Assembly (NCBI GenBank): GCA_963713805.1
Contig: CAVQNF010000024.1
Span: 14,136-78,135, forward strand
DNA length: 64,000 bases
Direction of reading: 5' to 3'
Source of the DNA: GAS188 sp963713805
GTDB taxonomy: Bacteria; Pseudomonadota; Alphaproteobacteria; Rhizobiales; Beijerinckiaceae
Positions 17,638-26,553 of this stretch are shown here, one piece after another. The notes beneath the pieces were generated by a model, which made no database searches, had not been told where the DNA came from, and was given only the letters and a program-made list of their open reading frames with translations. The translations under genes and the position numbers were made by a program. Within the stretch, counting starts at the first letter, position 1. Each line of letters begins with the position of its first letter.

Positions 17638-18522
17638 ACCTCTTCATCCTTGGGCTCGGCTATTCGGCGACCGTCTTCGCGCGCCGCAAGCTCGCCGAAG
17701 GGTGGCGCGTGTCCGGCACCGTGCGCAGCGCCGGAGAAGGCCAAGACGCTTCGCTCGCAAGGCATCGAGACCTTCACTTTCGACGCGCGAACGGACGAGC
17801 TCGGCTCGGCCGCCCCCGCGCTTCGCGAAGCCGACGCCCTCCTCGTCTCGATCCCGCCGGATGGCGAGAGCGACGCATTGCCCGAGAAGCTTTGGCGCCC
17901 GATCCTCGATGAGGCGGGGCGCCTTCGTTGGATCGGCTATCTTTCCACGATCGGCGTCTATGGCGACCATGCCGGCGCCTGGGTGGACGAGGCGACGCCA
18001 TGCACGCCCACGAGCCCGCGCAGCCGAGCGAGGATGAAGGCGGAAGCAGGCTGGGCCCGGCTCGGGTCAGCGGCCAAGAAGCCTGTGATCACCTTTCGCC
18101 TTCCGGGAATTTACGGGCCGGGACGCAATGCGCTCGTGGCGCTTCGGGAGGGGAAGGCGCGGCGCATCATCAAGCCCGGACAGATCTTCAACCGCGTGCA
18201 CGTCGAGGACATCGCGACCGCGCTTGGTCTTTCACTGAAGAACGACGTCGCGAGCGCCGTTTACAATGTAACGGATGACGAGCCCTCGCCGCCTCAGGAG
18301 GTGGTCGCCTTCGCGGCTCGGCTTCTCGGCATCAGGCCCCCGCCTGAAATCGCCTTCGAGGACGCTGAGCTCTCGCCCATGGCGGCGAGCTTCTATGGCG
18401 AGAACAAGCGGGTGAGCAATGCCTTGATCAAGCGCGCGCTCGGCCTTGCTCCCGCCTTTCCGAGCTATCGCGAGGGATTGCGGGAACTGTCGCGTCAAGG
18501 CGAAGGGGCGGAGCGAGGGTAA
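17634..18522 (+). CDS. NAD(P)-dependent epimerase/dehydratase-like SDR (frameshifted)
   Basis: An atypical extended SDR of the YeeZ kind. The first 33 residues (MNLFILGLGYSATVFARRKLAEGWRVSGTVRSA) hold a GxGxxG-like nucleotide-binding motif. Removing one G in GCGCCGGAGAAGG near 17733 joins them to KAKTLRSQGIETFTFDARTDELG and the remaining 250 residues, including IGYLSTIGVYGD and FRLPGIYGPGRNAL. The catalytic YxxxK is replaced (SRARMKAEAGW), as in other YeeZ-like proteins. The substrate is unknown. The ATG overlaps the queG stop codon, so translation is coupled. Confidence 0.78.
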
Positions 18523-18660
18523 GCCGGGCGCGAGGCCAATCGCCGACATCCTCGGTTATATTAGCCGAAATTCATTTTCGAATTCAGCCTTTCGTGCTTT
18601 CTCTCTCATGCTCAATTTGATAACCGGGCATTGGCACGGATGCTAACGAGAGCGCACGCC

Positions 18661-19068
18661 ATGAAAGATTTCCTTGTTGTCCATTTTTCGTTCAAAGGAA
18701 GAATCGATCGGTGGACATTCTTGAGAAAATTTTCGAGGCTAACCCTTCTCGGAGGAATTATCCTCGTCGCCGGCCTTTTTGCCGTCAACCTCGATTATCC
18801 TGCCGGAGGTTATGCCGCAATCGCCGCGACCGTACTGGTGATGCTGTGCAATTTTTCGATGTTCATCAGAAGACTTCACGATAGAGGATATACTGGATGG
18901 TTAGCACTCATTTCGCTAATCGTTTCATTGTTTACCTACTCAAAAGCACCTGCACTCATCGTATTACTTCTAATATTTCAAGGCTGGCTGTTTGCTGAAA
19001 CGTTTTTCTTGCGCGGGGTCGTCGGCCCGAATCGTTATGGCCATGACCCTCTTGCACAAGATGCATAA
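18661..19068 (+). CDS. DUF805 family membrane protein
   Basis: A 135-residue inner-membrane protein with four hydrophobic segments. DUF805 hallmarks are visible: FSFKGRIDRWTFLRKF at the N-terminus and FIRRLHDRGYTGWLALI in the middle, with the closing GPNRYGHDPL. The family function is unknown. The start at 18661 gives the typical MKDFLVVHFSFKGR beginning. The gene is visibly AT-richer than its neighbours, as is its 5' region, which suggests acquisition by transfer. It is not linked to either neighbour. Confidence 0.82.
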   Translation: MKDFLVVHFSFKGRIDRWTFLRKFSRLTLLGGIILVAGLFAVNLDYPAGGYAAIAATVLVMLCNFSMFIRRLHDRGYTGWLALISLIVSLFTYSKAPALIVLLLIFQGWLFAETFFLRGVVGPNRYGHDPLAQDA

Positions 19069-19198
19069 TTAATTTTAGCTCATCCTTCGGTGAATGCGAC
19101 AGTTGCGCCCGTCATTGCCTCGGATTGGCTGGCGCGTCTTCGCTCCCTTCTGTCCATCGGCACGACGGGGCCATCTTCGCGGGATGCGTTCGTACCTA

Positions 19199-20272
19199 TC
19201 ACGCCGCTCGCCTCTCCTCCACCGCTGCGAAATGGTGATGATAGCGCGCGGCGATGTCGCTCGTCCGCAGCAGCACGAAGACATCGGTCGTGCCGAATTG
19301 ACGGTCGACGACCGCGCCGTCGCCGAAGCCCGCGCCCAGGCGAAGGTAGCCCTTGATCAAGGGCGGCAGGCTGCGCAGCGCCGCCCTCGCGTCGAGCTGT
19401 GCCTTCGGCACCCTGTTCATGGGCAGGTGACGCTCCGGCCTCGCGCGCACTCGCCAGCCGTCCGGAGAGGGCGCGTAATGATGCAGGAAGCTCAGCGGCT
19501 CGGCGAGCGCGGCGGGGTCGCTACCGGCGAAGCTGGCGCAGCCGATCATCACGTCGATACGATGGCGTCGGACGTAGGCGTGGATGCCCCGCCAGAGGAG
19601 CTCGAGCGTGCGCTTGTCGCGGTGGCTCGCGAGCACGCAGGAGCGGCCTAGCTCGAGGAAGCGCTTGTCGCGATGCGCCTCGAGCAGAGGAGCGACGTCG
19701 AACTCGCGCCGCGCGTAGAAGCCGAAGCTCTCCTGCGCCACGTCCTGGCGGAGCAAACGGTAGGTGCCGACGACCGTTCCTCCACGGCTCTGGCCGGGGC
19801 CCGGCCGTGCCGCGCGATCGACCACCACGAGATGGTCGCAGATACGATCGAAGCGATCGGCGTCGCGGCGCAGGAACGCGCTCATCGGGTCGGCGAGCGC
19901 CGACATCTCCTCGTAGAACACCCGAAAGCGCAGGCGCTGCGCCTCGCGCAATTCGCGAGCATCGCGAGCGAGGCGCACTTCGAGGGAACCGAGCCGGCCC
20001 AGAATTTCCGCCCCTTCCCCCTGGCGCGGGTCAGGAGGGCTCCTGCCCGCGGCCTTCGAGCCGACGAAAGGCGCAAGCGCGAAGCGCCTGAGGCGCTCCG
20101 GCGCCCCGATCCTGCGCAAGGCGAAAGCCGGGTCGGCGAATGGCAATGCGAGAAAGCCGCCGCCTGGAAGGATGCCTCGGAACAGGCTCGATCCCGGCCA
20201 AGTCCCGTTCTTCAAGACGTTGCTGGTCATTGCGCGTCGCCCCTGCGATTCCCTTGCGAAAAACGCCAACAT
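19199..20272 (-). CDS. OlsB-like GNAT acyltransferase (ornithine lipid synthesis)
   Basis: Resembles L-ornithine N-alpha-acyltransferase, which makes lyso-ornithine lipid from ornithine and 3-hydroxyacyl-ACP, the first step to the phosphorus-free ornithine lipids common in Rhizobiales. Seen: LEVRLARDARELREAQRLRFRVFYEEM (about residue 96), a negatively charged active-site stretch DRFDRICDHLVVVD, and FLELGRSCVLASHRDKRTLELLWRGI, the OlsB/hemolysin-like core. The N-terminal 90 residues are extended and variable. Start is uncertain: ATG at 20272 gives 357 residues; an ATG at 20230 (MTSNVLKNG) is equally possible. The acyl-phosphate partner olsA is not adjacent. Confidence 0.8.
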   Translation of the reverse strand: MLAFFARESQGRRAMTSNVLKNGTWPGSSLFRGILPGGGFLALPFADPAFALRRIGAPERLRRFALAPFVGSKAAGRSPPDPRQGEGAEILGRLGSLEVRLARDARELREAQRLRFRVFYEEMSALADPMSAFLRRDADRFDRICDHLVVVDRAARPGPGQSRGGTVVGTYRLLRQDVAQESFGFYARREFDVAPLLEAHRDKRFLELGRSCVLASHRDKRTLELLWRGIHAYVRRHRIDVMIGCASFAGSDPAALAEPLSFLHHYAPSPDGWRVRARPERHLPMNRVPKAQLDARAALRSLPPLIKGYLRLGAGFGDGAVVDRQFGTTDVFVLLRTSDIAARYHHHFAAVEERRAA

Positions 20273-20326
20273 GACGAGATGACGCGAGCATGACGGGAAG
20301 CCGGGGCATCTAGACTGGCATTTCCG

Positions 20327-22393
20327 TCAGGCGACCTTGCTTCGCACCCTCTCCTGCGAGAGCAGCCGCAAGAGATCCTCGCGAAGCACGGGCTTCACCA
20401 GAAAGACATCGAAACCCGCCGCGAGCGCCATGGCCCTGTCCTCCTGGAGCGCGTTCGCCGTGAGGGCGACGAGCTTCAAGGGTGCATGCTTGAGCCGGGA
20501 TTCCTCCTTCCGAAGCCGCCGCGCCACCTCGTTACCGTCAAGCCCAGGCATGCGAATGTCGAGGAGGGCGAGATCATAGGGCTGACATTTGCCGTCCATC
20601 GCGCGCACGGCGGCTTCGAGCGCAGTCAGCCCGTTGCGATGACGCTCGACCTTTGCGCCCGCGCGTTCCAGCAAGCGGGTCGCCAAGAGCGCGTTGACCT
20701 CATCGTCCTCGGCGAGCAGGACGCGAAGGGGCTCGTGGACGACGGCTGCAAGCGGATCGAGGGGCCGCTCTCCGCCGAGTTTCTCCAGAGCGATCGGGTC
20801 GATCAATCTCGCCTTGAGGGAGCGCTCGCGGATCGGCTTGACGAGATAGCCATCGAAGCCGAAGGCCGCCGGGGTGCCGAATTGGCGCCGCTCGAAAGGC
20901 GAGAGCAGCATGAGGCGCGAGGAGGTCCGGGCCTCGACAGCCCGCGTCGCGAGCGCACGCGCCGCATCCTCGCCGATCGCCGCATCGACCACGAGCAGCA
21001 GCGGCGCCGGTGCAGTTGCAAAAAGCGCCAGCGCTTGTGAGGCGTCGATCGCCTGATCGACCTCGAAGCCGAAGTCGCGCAGCTTCTCGCTCAGATAGGG
21101 GGCCTCGAAAGGCGAGCGTGCCACCACGATGGCGCGGCTGCCGGCGGGAAACGAACGCCTCGGCCGCGGCTCGCCCTTCACGGCGGCGAGCGGAATCTCG
21201 GCCGTGAATGTCGCGCCTCGACCGGGAGCGCTTTCGACGCTCAAGGTGCCGCCCATCATCTCGACGAGCCGGCGCGAAATCGTAAGGCCGAGGCCGGCGC
21301 CGGCGTTCGTGCCCTCGCCATGCTCGAATTCCTCGAAGATACGTCGCTGCCGATCGGCGCTGATGCCCTCTCCGGTGTCCGTCACCTTGAAGGCGGTGCG
21401 CCCCTCGGCCGAGACCGAAACCGAAACCCCCACGCCCCCGTTCGCCGTGAACTTCACCGCATTGCCCGCGAGATTCAGAAGCACCTGGCGCAGCCTTGCG
21501 GGATCGCCGCGCAACTGGCGCGGCGTGCGCGGCGCGATGAAGCTCGCGATTTCGATGCCCTTGCCCTGGGCGCGTGGCGCCAGAAGCTCCGCGACGCCTT
21601 CCACCAATGCAGCAAGATCGAAGGTTTCGTGCACCAGCTCGAGCTTGCCGGATTCGATCTTCGAGAAATCGAGGATCTCGTCGATGAGGGAGAGGAGCGA
21701 TTCGCCCGAGCTCTTGGCGGCCCGTGCGTAGGTCGCCTGCTCGGGCGTAAGCCCCGTGTCGAGCAGAAGATCGGCCATGCCCATGATGCCGCTGAGCGGC
21801 GTGCGCAGCTCGTGGCTCACGGTCGCGAGGAAGCGCGACTTCGCGGCGCTCGCCGCTTCGGCCTTGCGCTGCGCGCCAGCGAGTGCCTCTTCGGCGCGGC
21901 GCCGCTCCGTGATGTCACGGCCCACCGATTGACGCAGCATGCGTCCGTCGGCCTCGCGCACCATGGTCTCGAGCCAGGAAATCCAGCGCCGGCCGCGTTC
22001 CGTCTCGACCTCCTGGTCGAAACTGCGCGCTCCGTCGGCCGTCATCAGAACCTCGCCCGAATAGATCGCCTTGAGATGGAAGCGCGCGCCGATCGTCGCC
22101 TCGCCTTGACCGGCAGCTTCGAGAAAGGCCGTATTCGCGTAGACGATCCGGCCCTCCCGATCGCTGCGCAAGATGAGGTCGTTCTGCCCTTCGACGAGGC
22201 TGCGGTAGCGCTCCTCGCTTTCGCGGGCCTGCCAGATCTCGTCGCGCAGATGTTCTATCTCTCCCTCGCGAACAGCAGCTTGCCGTTGCGCCTGACGAAG
22301 CCGGCGCCAGCACGTCGCGGCCGTCAGCGTAATGGTCATCGCGATAGACAGCGCAGCAATGAACGCGATGCTGCCGGATGAAAGGCCCAACAT
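20327..22393 (-). CDS. Membrane-bound hybrid histidine kinase with two receiver domains
   Basis: A 688-residue two-component sensor. In order: one N-terminal transmembrane helix (about 8-27), a coiled stretch, a PAS domain (about 60-165), a HisKA domain with phospho-accepting His near residue 194 in ATVSHELRTPLSG, and an HATPase domain (N-box LLNLAGNAVKF near 312, G-boxes DTGEGIS and GAGLGLTISRRLVE). Then comes a degenerate receiver-like domain (about 420-530) and a full receiver domain with Asp near 613 in LALLDIRMPGLDG and Lys in FLVKPV. This is the BarA/TorS-type phosphorelay layout, lacking a C-terminal Hpt, so a separate Hpt protein is expected. Signal and partner are unknown. A single-gene unit. 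Confidence 0.9.
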   Translation of the reverse strand: MLGLSSGSIAFIAALSIAMTITLTAATCWRRLRQAQRQAAVREGEIEHLRDEIWQARESEERYRSLVEGQNDLILRSDREGRIVYANTAFLEAAGQGEATIGARFHLKAIYSGEVLMTADGARSFDQEVETERGRRWISWLETMVREADGRMLRQSVGRDITERRRAEEALAGAQRKAEAASAAKSRFLATVSHELRTPLSGIMGMADLLLDTGLTPEQATYARAAKSSGESLLSLIDEILDFSKIESGKLELVHETFDLAALVEGVAELLAPRAQGKGIEIASFIAPRTPRQLRGDPARLRQVLLNLAGNAVKFTANGGVGVSVSVSAEGRTAFKVTDTGEGISADRQRRIFEEFEHGEGTNAGAGLGLTISRRLVEMMGGTLSVESAPGRGATFTAEIPLAAVKGEPRPRRSFPAGSRAIVVARSPFEAPYLSEKLRDFGFEVDQAIDASQALALFATAPAPLLLVVDAAIGEDAARALATRAVEARTSSRLMLLSPFERRQFGTPAAFGFDGYLVKPIRERSLKARLIDPIALEKLGGERPLDPLAAVVHEPLRVLLAEDDEVNALLATRLLERAGAKVERHRNGLTALEAAVRAMDGKCQPYDLALLDIRMPGLDGNEVARRLRKEESRLKHAPLKLVALTANALQEDRAMALAAGFDVFLVKPVLREDLLRLLSQERVRSKVA

Positions 22394-22528
22394 GACAGCC
22401 GTCCCTGTTGTAAAAAACCGCGCCTTGGCGGCGCGTTGCAGCGGACAGCTTTGACCGGCAATGATTGATATTTTGTTCTTGAGATCTTTCGATTGTCGGG
22501 ACTTGCTCGAATGCTTAACGCGGCAGGA

Positions 22529-23563
22529 TCAACCGCGCCTTCGCTCCCGTCGACGCACGAGCCCGCTCTCATCCCTGCGGGGCTGCGCCAGCGGGCCGAG
22601 AGCCGCGATCACGGCGTCGAGCGTGGGTTTCGGGCGCCGCTCGTGCGCGTCGAGCGCAAGTCGCATGGCGGCGAGATGGGCGGGCGAGGTGCCGCAGCAG
22701 CCGCCGATGATGCGCGCGCCCGCGTCATAGGCGAGGCAGGCGTAATCCGCCATCACGGCGGGCGTGCCCGAATAATGGATATGAGCACCGCGCCATTGCG
22801 GAATGCCCGCATTCGCCTTGGCGATGATGGGCGCCGGCGCACCTGATGCAGCGATATCGAGAACCGACATGACGAGGTCCGAGGCACCCACACCGCAATT
22901 CGCCCCGAGCGCCACCGGCGGGGGCGAGAGGCCTGCCGCAAACTCCGCAAGCGCGGCGGGCAAGAAACCCATCATGGTGCGTCCGGCGGTGTCGAAGCTC
23001 GCGGTCAAGGTGAAGGGCATGCCGAGCCTTGCCGCGGCCTTCGCGGCTGCCCGCATCTCTTCGGGTGCCGACATCGTCTCGATCCAGGCGAGATGGGCGC
23101 CTCCCTCCTTCAGTCCCGCGATCTGCTCGGCGAAAGCCTCCTCGGCTTCTTCTTCGGTGAGCGGGCCGAGAGGCGCAAGAAGATCGCCCGTCGGTCCGAC
23201 GGAGCCGGCGACGATGATCGGTCGCGCCGCCTTCCCGGCGAGTTCGAGCGCAAGGGACGCCGCCTTCCGGTTGAGCTCGCGCGCACGGCTTTGCAGGCCA
23301 TGGAGCATCAACCGGCGTCGGTTGCAGCCGAAGGTGTTGGTCAAGATGATGTCGGCGCCCGCGTCGACGAAGCCCTGGTGGAGCGCCATGACGCGGTCCG
23401 GATGAGCCTCGATCCACAATTCCGGTGCCTCGCCGGAGATGAGCCCCATCTCGAACAGATTGGTTCCGGTCGCCCCATCGGCCAACAAGAAGGGCCGTTC
23501 GGCAAGCAGTTCTTGCAGCAAGCGCGCGCCTTTCCCAGCGTTACGACGTTCTCCGCCCGACAA
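22529..23563 (-). CDS. bmt: Homocysteine S-methyltransferase (betaine-type)
   Basis: Zinc enzyme that methylates homocysteine to methionine, probably with betaine as methyl donor. It reads LLADGATGTNLFEMGLISGEAPELW, TNTFGCNRRRLMLHGL, and the zinc ligands GANCGVG (about residue 219) and GGCCGTSPAH (about 288). About 344 residues, of the single-domain HMT type also fused to MetH. The listed start is a TTG; another TTG at 23521 has GGGAAAGG 6 bp upstream and is a strong alternative. Upstream lies the 11-bp tandem repeat. The donor could also be a different methyl compound, since the family has several specificities. Confidence 0.87.
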   Translation of the reverse strand: MSGGERRNAGKGARLLQELLAERPFLLADGATGTNLFEMGLISGEAPELWIEAHPDRVMALHQGFVDAGADIILTNTFGCNRRRLMLHGLQSRARELNRKAASLALELAGKAARPIIVAGSVGPTGDLLAPLGPLTEEEAEEAFAEQIAGLKEGGAHLAWIETMSAPEEMRAAAKAAARLGMPFTLTASFDTAGRTMMGFLPAALAEFAAGLSPPPVALGANCGVGASDLVMSVLDIAASGAPAPIIAKANAGIPQWRGAHIHYSGTPAVMADYACLAYDAGARIIGGCCGTSPAHLAAMRLALDAHERRPKPTLDAVIAALGPLAQPRRDESGLVRRRERRRG

Positions 23564-23600
23564 TGACCAACCAATCGCCCAAGGCTGTCAAGGGTGGCCC

Positions 23601-23689
23601 GCCAAGTGACTGCCAAGTGACTGCCAAGTGGACTGCCAAGTGACTGCCAAGTGACTGCCAAGTAACTGCCAAGTGACCGCCAAGTGACC
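23601..23689. repeat. 11-bp tandem repeat array, eight copies
   Basis: Eight direct copies of GCCAAGTGACT (one copy carries an extra G, and later copies have AACT or ACC endings) stand side by side with no spacers. They lie between the 3' end of the cyclase gene and bmt, roughly 40-170 bp upstream of the bmt start. TTGACA (23592-23587, minus strand) sits immediately at its promoter-proximal end. The 11-bp period is close to one DNA helical turn, so every copy faces the same side. This is a minisatellite or a phased protein-binding array; no CRISPR features are present. Confidence 0.9.
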
Positions 23690-23729
23690 GCGGCGTGATC
23701 GACGAGGATGCGAGCTGAGAGGTTCTCGA

Positions 23730-25091
23730 CTATCCGATGTCGAAGAAAGTCGCTTTCGGCGTTCGATAGACTTTGTCGAGAGCGACATCGGTCGCGTCCG
23801 GACGAAAGATTTCGACCGGGTCGGCAAAGCCCTTGGCGGGGAATCGCCCGAGCGGCTTCACTTTCTGGCCGAGTTCGCTGGCGAAGGCGGCCGACATCAG
23901 CAACGGTTCGTCGAGGGTGCGATTCATGTCGGCGATCCGGCTCGCAAGGCTCACGTCGCGCCCGATCACCGTGAAGTCGAGGCGCGTGCCCGATCCGATA
24001 TTGCCATAGGCCGCTTCGCCATAATGCAAGGCGACGCCAGCGCGCATCTGCGGTTTGTCCGGATGCTCGATGTTGAAGGTGTTGAGCGTCGCGAGGCCGT
24101 CGCGAGCCGCCGCGAGAGCCCGCTCCGGCGCGTCGCCTTCGCCGTTCTTCGCCTCGCGAAAGATCGCGAGAAGCCCATCGCCAAGATATTTCAACACTTC
24201 TCCTTGGCGCGTTTCGATCGCCGGCACGAGGCAATCGAAGAAGGCGTTGAACAATTCGACGGCCCCGACCGCGCCGAGCTCGACCGTGTGCTGCGTCGAA
24301 TCGCGCATGTCCGCGAACAGGATCGCCGAGCGGATCGTGGACACCTGGCCTCGCTTGACATTGCCGCTGAGAATCGCCTCGCGCGGCTCGTCTCCGACAT
24401 AGATGCGCAACACGTTGCGCAAAGTGCCCCAGGCGACGCGAAGCTCGAGCAAGGCGGAGAACGGCGGCAGGATCGCCGCGATGATGGCAAGGTGGCGAGG
24501 AGAGAAGCCGTCAGGCGCGTGTGTCGCAAAGGTCGCCCAGGCGGTCATGTCGTTGGCGAAGGTGATGGGTGCGCAAATGTAATGCGTGTACCCTTGCGCC
24601 TTGAGGTCGGGCACGATGCCGAAGCGATCGTCGGGCGTCTCGGCAAGCCGCATCTCGACCCATTCCCGCGAGGAGAGCGCTGCGTAATAAGGGCTGCGCA
24701 GGAAGGTCGGGTCGTCAGGACCCGGGCTCACATAGACGCTTTCCTTCACACCCCCATCCCTGAGCCAGATGCGCCCGACCGCATCATGTTCCGCATGCAG
24801 CGTCGAAATCGATACGGCGACGCGATCGATCGGCACGCCGATGGCGAGCAGGCGGTTGCAAAGCTCGGTGAGGTTCTTCGAGGGGTCTTCGGCTCGGCGC
24901 GCCTCCCCCAACAGCCAATCGCGCAAAGCTCCCACCTCGATCGTGGCTTTCGGACCGATAAGGTCGCGCAATTGCCACGAATTCATCTTGGAGATGGTCT
25001 TGGCGTCCAGCCGTGCGGACGGCTCCCCCTCCTGAAGTAGAACGGCCGCGTCCGCGGGGGAGGCATTGAGGGCCAGTTGCTCGTTAGGCAT
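23730..25091 (-). CDS. Class III adenylate/guanylate cyclase with N-terminal sensory region
   Basis: A 453-residue soluble protein. The C-terminal cyclase homology domain (about 260-440) carries the two metal aspartates in SAILFADMRDSTQHT and EVLKYLGDGLLAIF, and the transition-state region GSGTRLDFTVIGRDVSLASRI. The N-terminal half (about 60-240) looks like a GAF-like module (VPIDRVAVSISTLHAEHDAVGRIWLRDGG), as seen in a rhizobial cyclase group. Substrate cannot be fixed by eye, though cAMP is most likely. Start at 25091 (MPNEQLALN) was preferred over one 36 bp upstream because CAGGGCGG precedes it. It is a single-gene unit; the effector is unknown. Confidence 0.87.
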   Translation of the reverse strand: MPNEQLALNASPADAAVLLQEGEPSARLDAKTISKMNSWQLRDLIGPKATIEVGALRDWLLGEARRAEDPSKNLTELCNRLLAIGVPIDRVAVSISTLHAEHDAVGRIWLRDGGVKESVYVSPGPDDPTFLRSPYYAALSSREWVEMRLAETPDDRFGIVPDLKAQGYTHYICAPITFANDMTAWATFATHAPDGFSPRHLAIIAAILPPFSALLELRVAWGTLRNVLRIYVGDEPREAILSGNVKRGQVSTIRSAILFADMRDSTQHTVELGAVGAVELFNAFFDCLVPAIETRQGEVLKYLGDGLLAIFREAKNGEGDAPERALAAARDGLATLNTFNIEHPDKPQMRAGVALHYGEAAYGNIGSGTRLDFTVIGRDVSLASRIADMNRTLDEPLLMSAAFASELGQKVKPLGRFPAKGFADPVEIFRPDATDVALDKVYRTPKATFFDIG

Positions 25092-25597
25092 GCCGCCCTG
25101 ATATGGCCATTCGGGCCAGCGAGGCAAGGGCCGCTCTAGAGCCGATCAGCGTTCGATCGGCGATCAGAAGGTGCCGCGCGCCGCTTCTCTCCGCGGAAGG
25201 CGACGGGCGGCAATTTGCGGCTCGCAATCCTTTGGGCCCGAGAACCAGCAGCCGGAAAGTATCAATCCGGCTCAAATTGAGGGCCCTGGCGCCGTGCGGC
25301 GAACCGGCTGGACCGTGATCCCGGAGCCGGCTATGAAGGCCTTCGTGTACCCCTCGCCAAGAGCTCTTTATGAGAGATTTCCGTCGCGCGGCACCCATCG
25401 TGACCTTTGCACGCTGGCCCCGACGGCAGCCGTTTCAGCCGCAACGGCCACGGCGCGATCGTGACTGTTGCGACAAGGCCACATGACAGGTATGCGGCGT
25501 GCACAAGAAAGCCCGCGCCAAAGCTGCTTCGCTTTGAATAACTGATGCCGGTCGGATTTCCCGGTCGTCCAACCCCTTCGATATCGGAACCCAGCTC
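25092..25597. other. Intergenic region of about 500 bp, no gene seen
   Basis: This divergent gap between the cyclase and the acetamidase-like gene must contain both promoters. I found no frame with recognisable protein similarity and no clear RNA structure. A short frame at 25331-25639 on the minus strand has no family features and overlaps the next gene. Confidence 0.6.
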
Positions 25598-26539
25598 ATG
25601 CCCTCCGCTCGCCTCGATCCCGAGCCCGAAAATGTCCATTGGGGGTTCTTCGACGCCAAGCTACCGCCGGTGAGGAGCGTTCCGAACGGCGGTCGCGTGA
25701 CGATCTCGACGGTCTCGGGGCCGCCGGAGGCGATGCCTCCACCACCCTTCGTCATTCCCGCCCAGCTCAGCGCCATCCACGAGAAGGTGAAGCCGAAGCT
25801 GCAAGGCCACATCTGCACCGGCCCGATCGCGGTCGAAGGCGCGAAGAAAGGCCAAACCCTGCAAGTCGATATCGAGGCCATCGAGCCTTTTTACGACTGG
25901 GGCTACCAGGTCGTTCGGCCGCTCGCGGGCGCCTTGCCCGATGATTTCACCGAGAGCCGACTGTACCATGTCGCGCTCGATCGCGCCCGGAAAGTCTGGC
26001 GCCTTCCCTGGGGACAGGAAGTGCCGCTCGCGCCGTTTTTCGGCGTGATGGGCACCGCGCCTCCTCCCGCTTGGGGCACGGTCTCAACGCTGCCGCCGCG
26101 GCGCAACGGCGGCAATCTCGACAACAAGGAACTCGTCGCCGGCACCACGCTCTATCTGCCGATCTTCGTCGACGGCGCGTTGTTCTCGGTCGGCGACGGA
26201 CACGGCGCGCAAGGCGATGGCGAAGTGTGCATCACGGCCGTCGAGACCGGGCTCACCGGCACGTTCAGGCTCACGCTCCGCGACGACATGAAGCTCGAAT
26301 GGCCGCTCGCCGAAACGCCGACGCATATGATCACCATGGCCTTCGATCCGGACCTCGACGATTGCGTGGTGGTGGCATTGCGCCAGATGCTCGATCTCGT
26401 CTGCGCGCGCGCCGGTATCGACCGCTACCAGGCCTATGCGCTTGCGAGCCTCGCCGCCGATCTGCGCGTCACGCAGGTCGTCAACGGCAACAAGGGGGTG
26501 CATGTGATGCTCGATAAGCGATATCTCGAACGCCCCTGA
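25598..26539 (+). CDS. Acetamidase/formamidase family protein
   Basis: A 313-residue member of the FmdA/AmdA amidohydrolase family, metal-dependent enzymes that release ammonia from small amides. Seen are VHWGFFDAKLPPVRSVPNGGRVTISTVSG, GHICTGPIAVEGAKKGQTLQVDI, the GNLDNKELVAGTTLYLPIFVDGALFSVGDGHGAQGDGEVCITAVE core, and a family-like C-terminal region. SVGDGHGAQGDGEV is the strongest family signature. The substrate could be formamide, acetamide or another small amide. Followed 14 bp later by the helicase gene on the same strand, but the two have no obvious shared role. Confidence 0.85.
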   Translation: MPSARLDPEPENVHWGFFDAKLPPVRSVPNGGRVTISTVSGPPEAMPPPPFVIPAQLSAIHEKVKPKLQGHICTGPIAVEGAKKGQTLQVDIEAIEPFYDWGYQVVRPLAGALPDDFTESRLYHVALDRARKVWRLPWGQEVPLAPFFGVMGTAPPPAWGTVSTLPPRRNGGNLDNKELVAGTTLYLPIFVDGALFSVGDGHGAQGDGEVCITAVETGLTGTFRLTLRDDMKLEWPLAETPTHMITMAFDPDLDDCVVVALRQMLDLVCARAGIDRYQAYALASLAADLRVTQVVNGNKGVHVMLDKRYLERP

Positions 26540-26553
26540 TCGGCCTCTCTCCC

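Noticed and set aside
23601..23689. Repeat array as a CRISPR
   Set aside because: Units are 11 bp with no spacers between them and no cas genes nearby; it is a simple tandem repeat.
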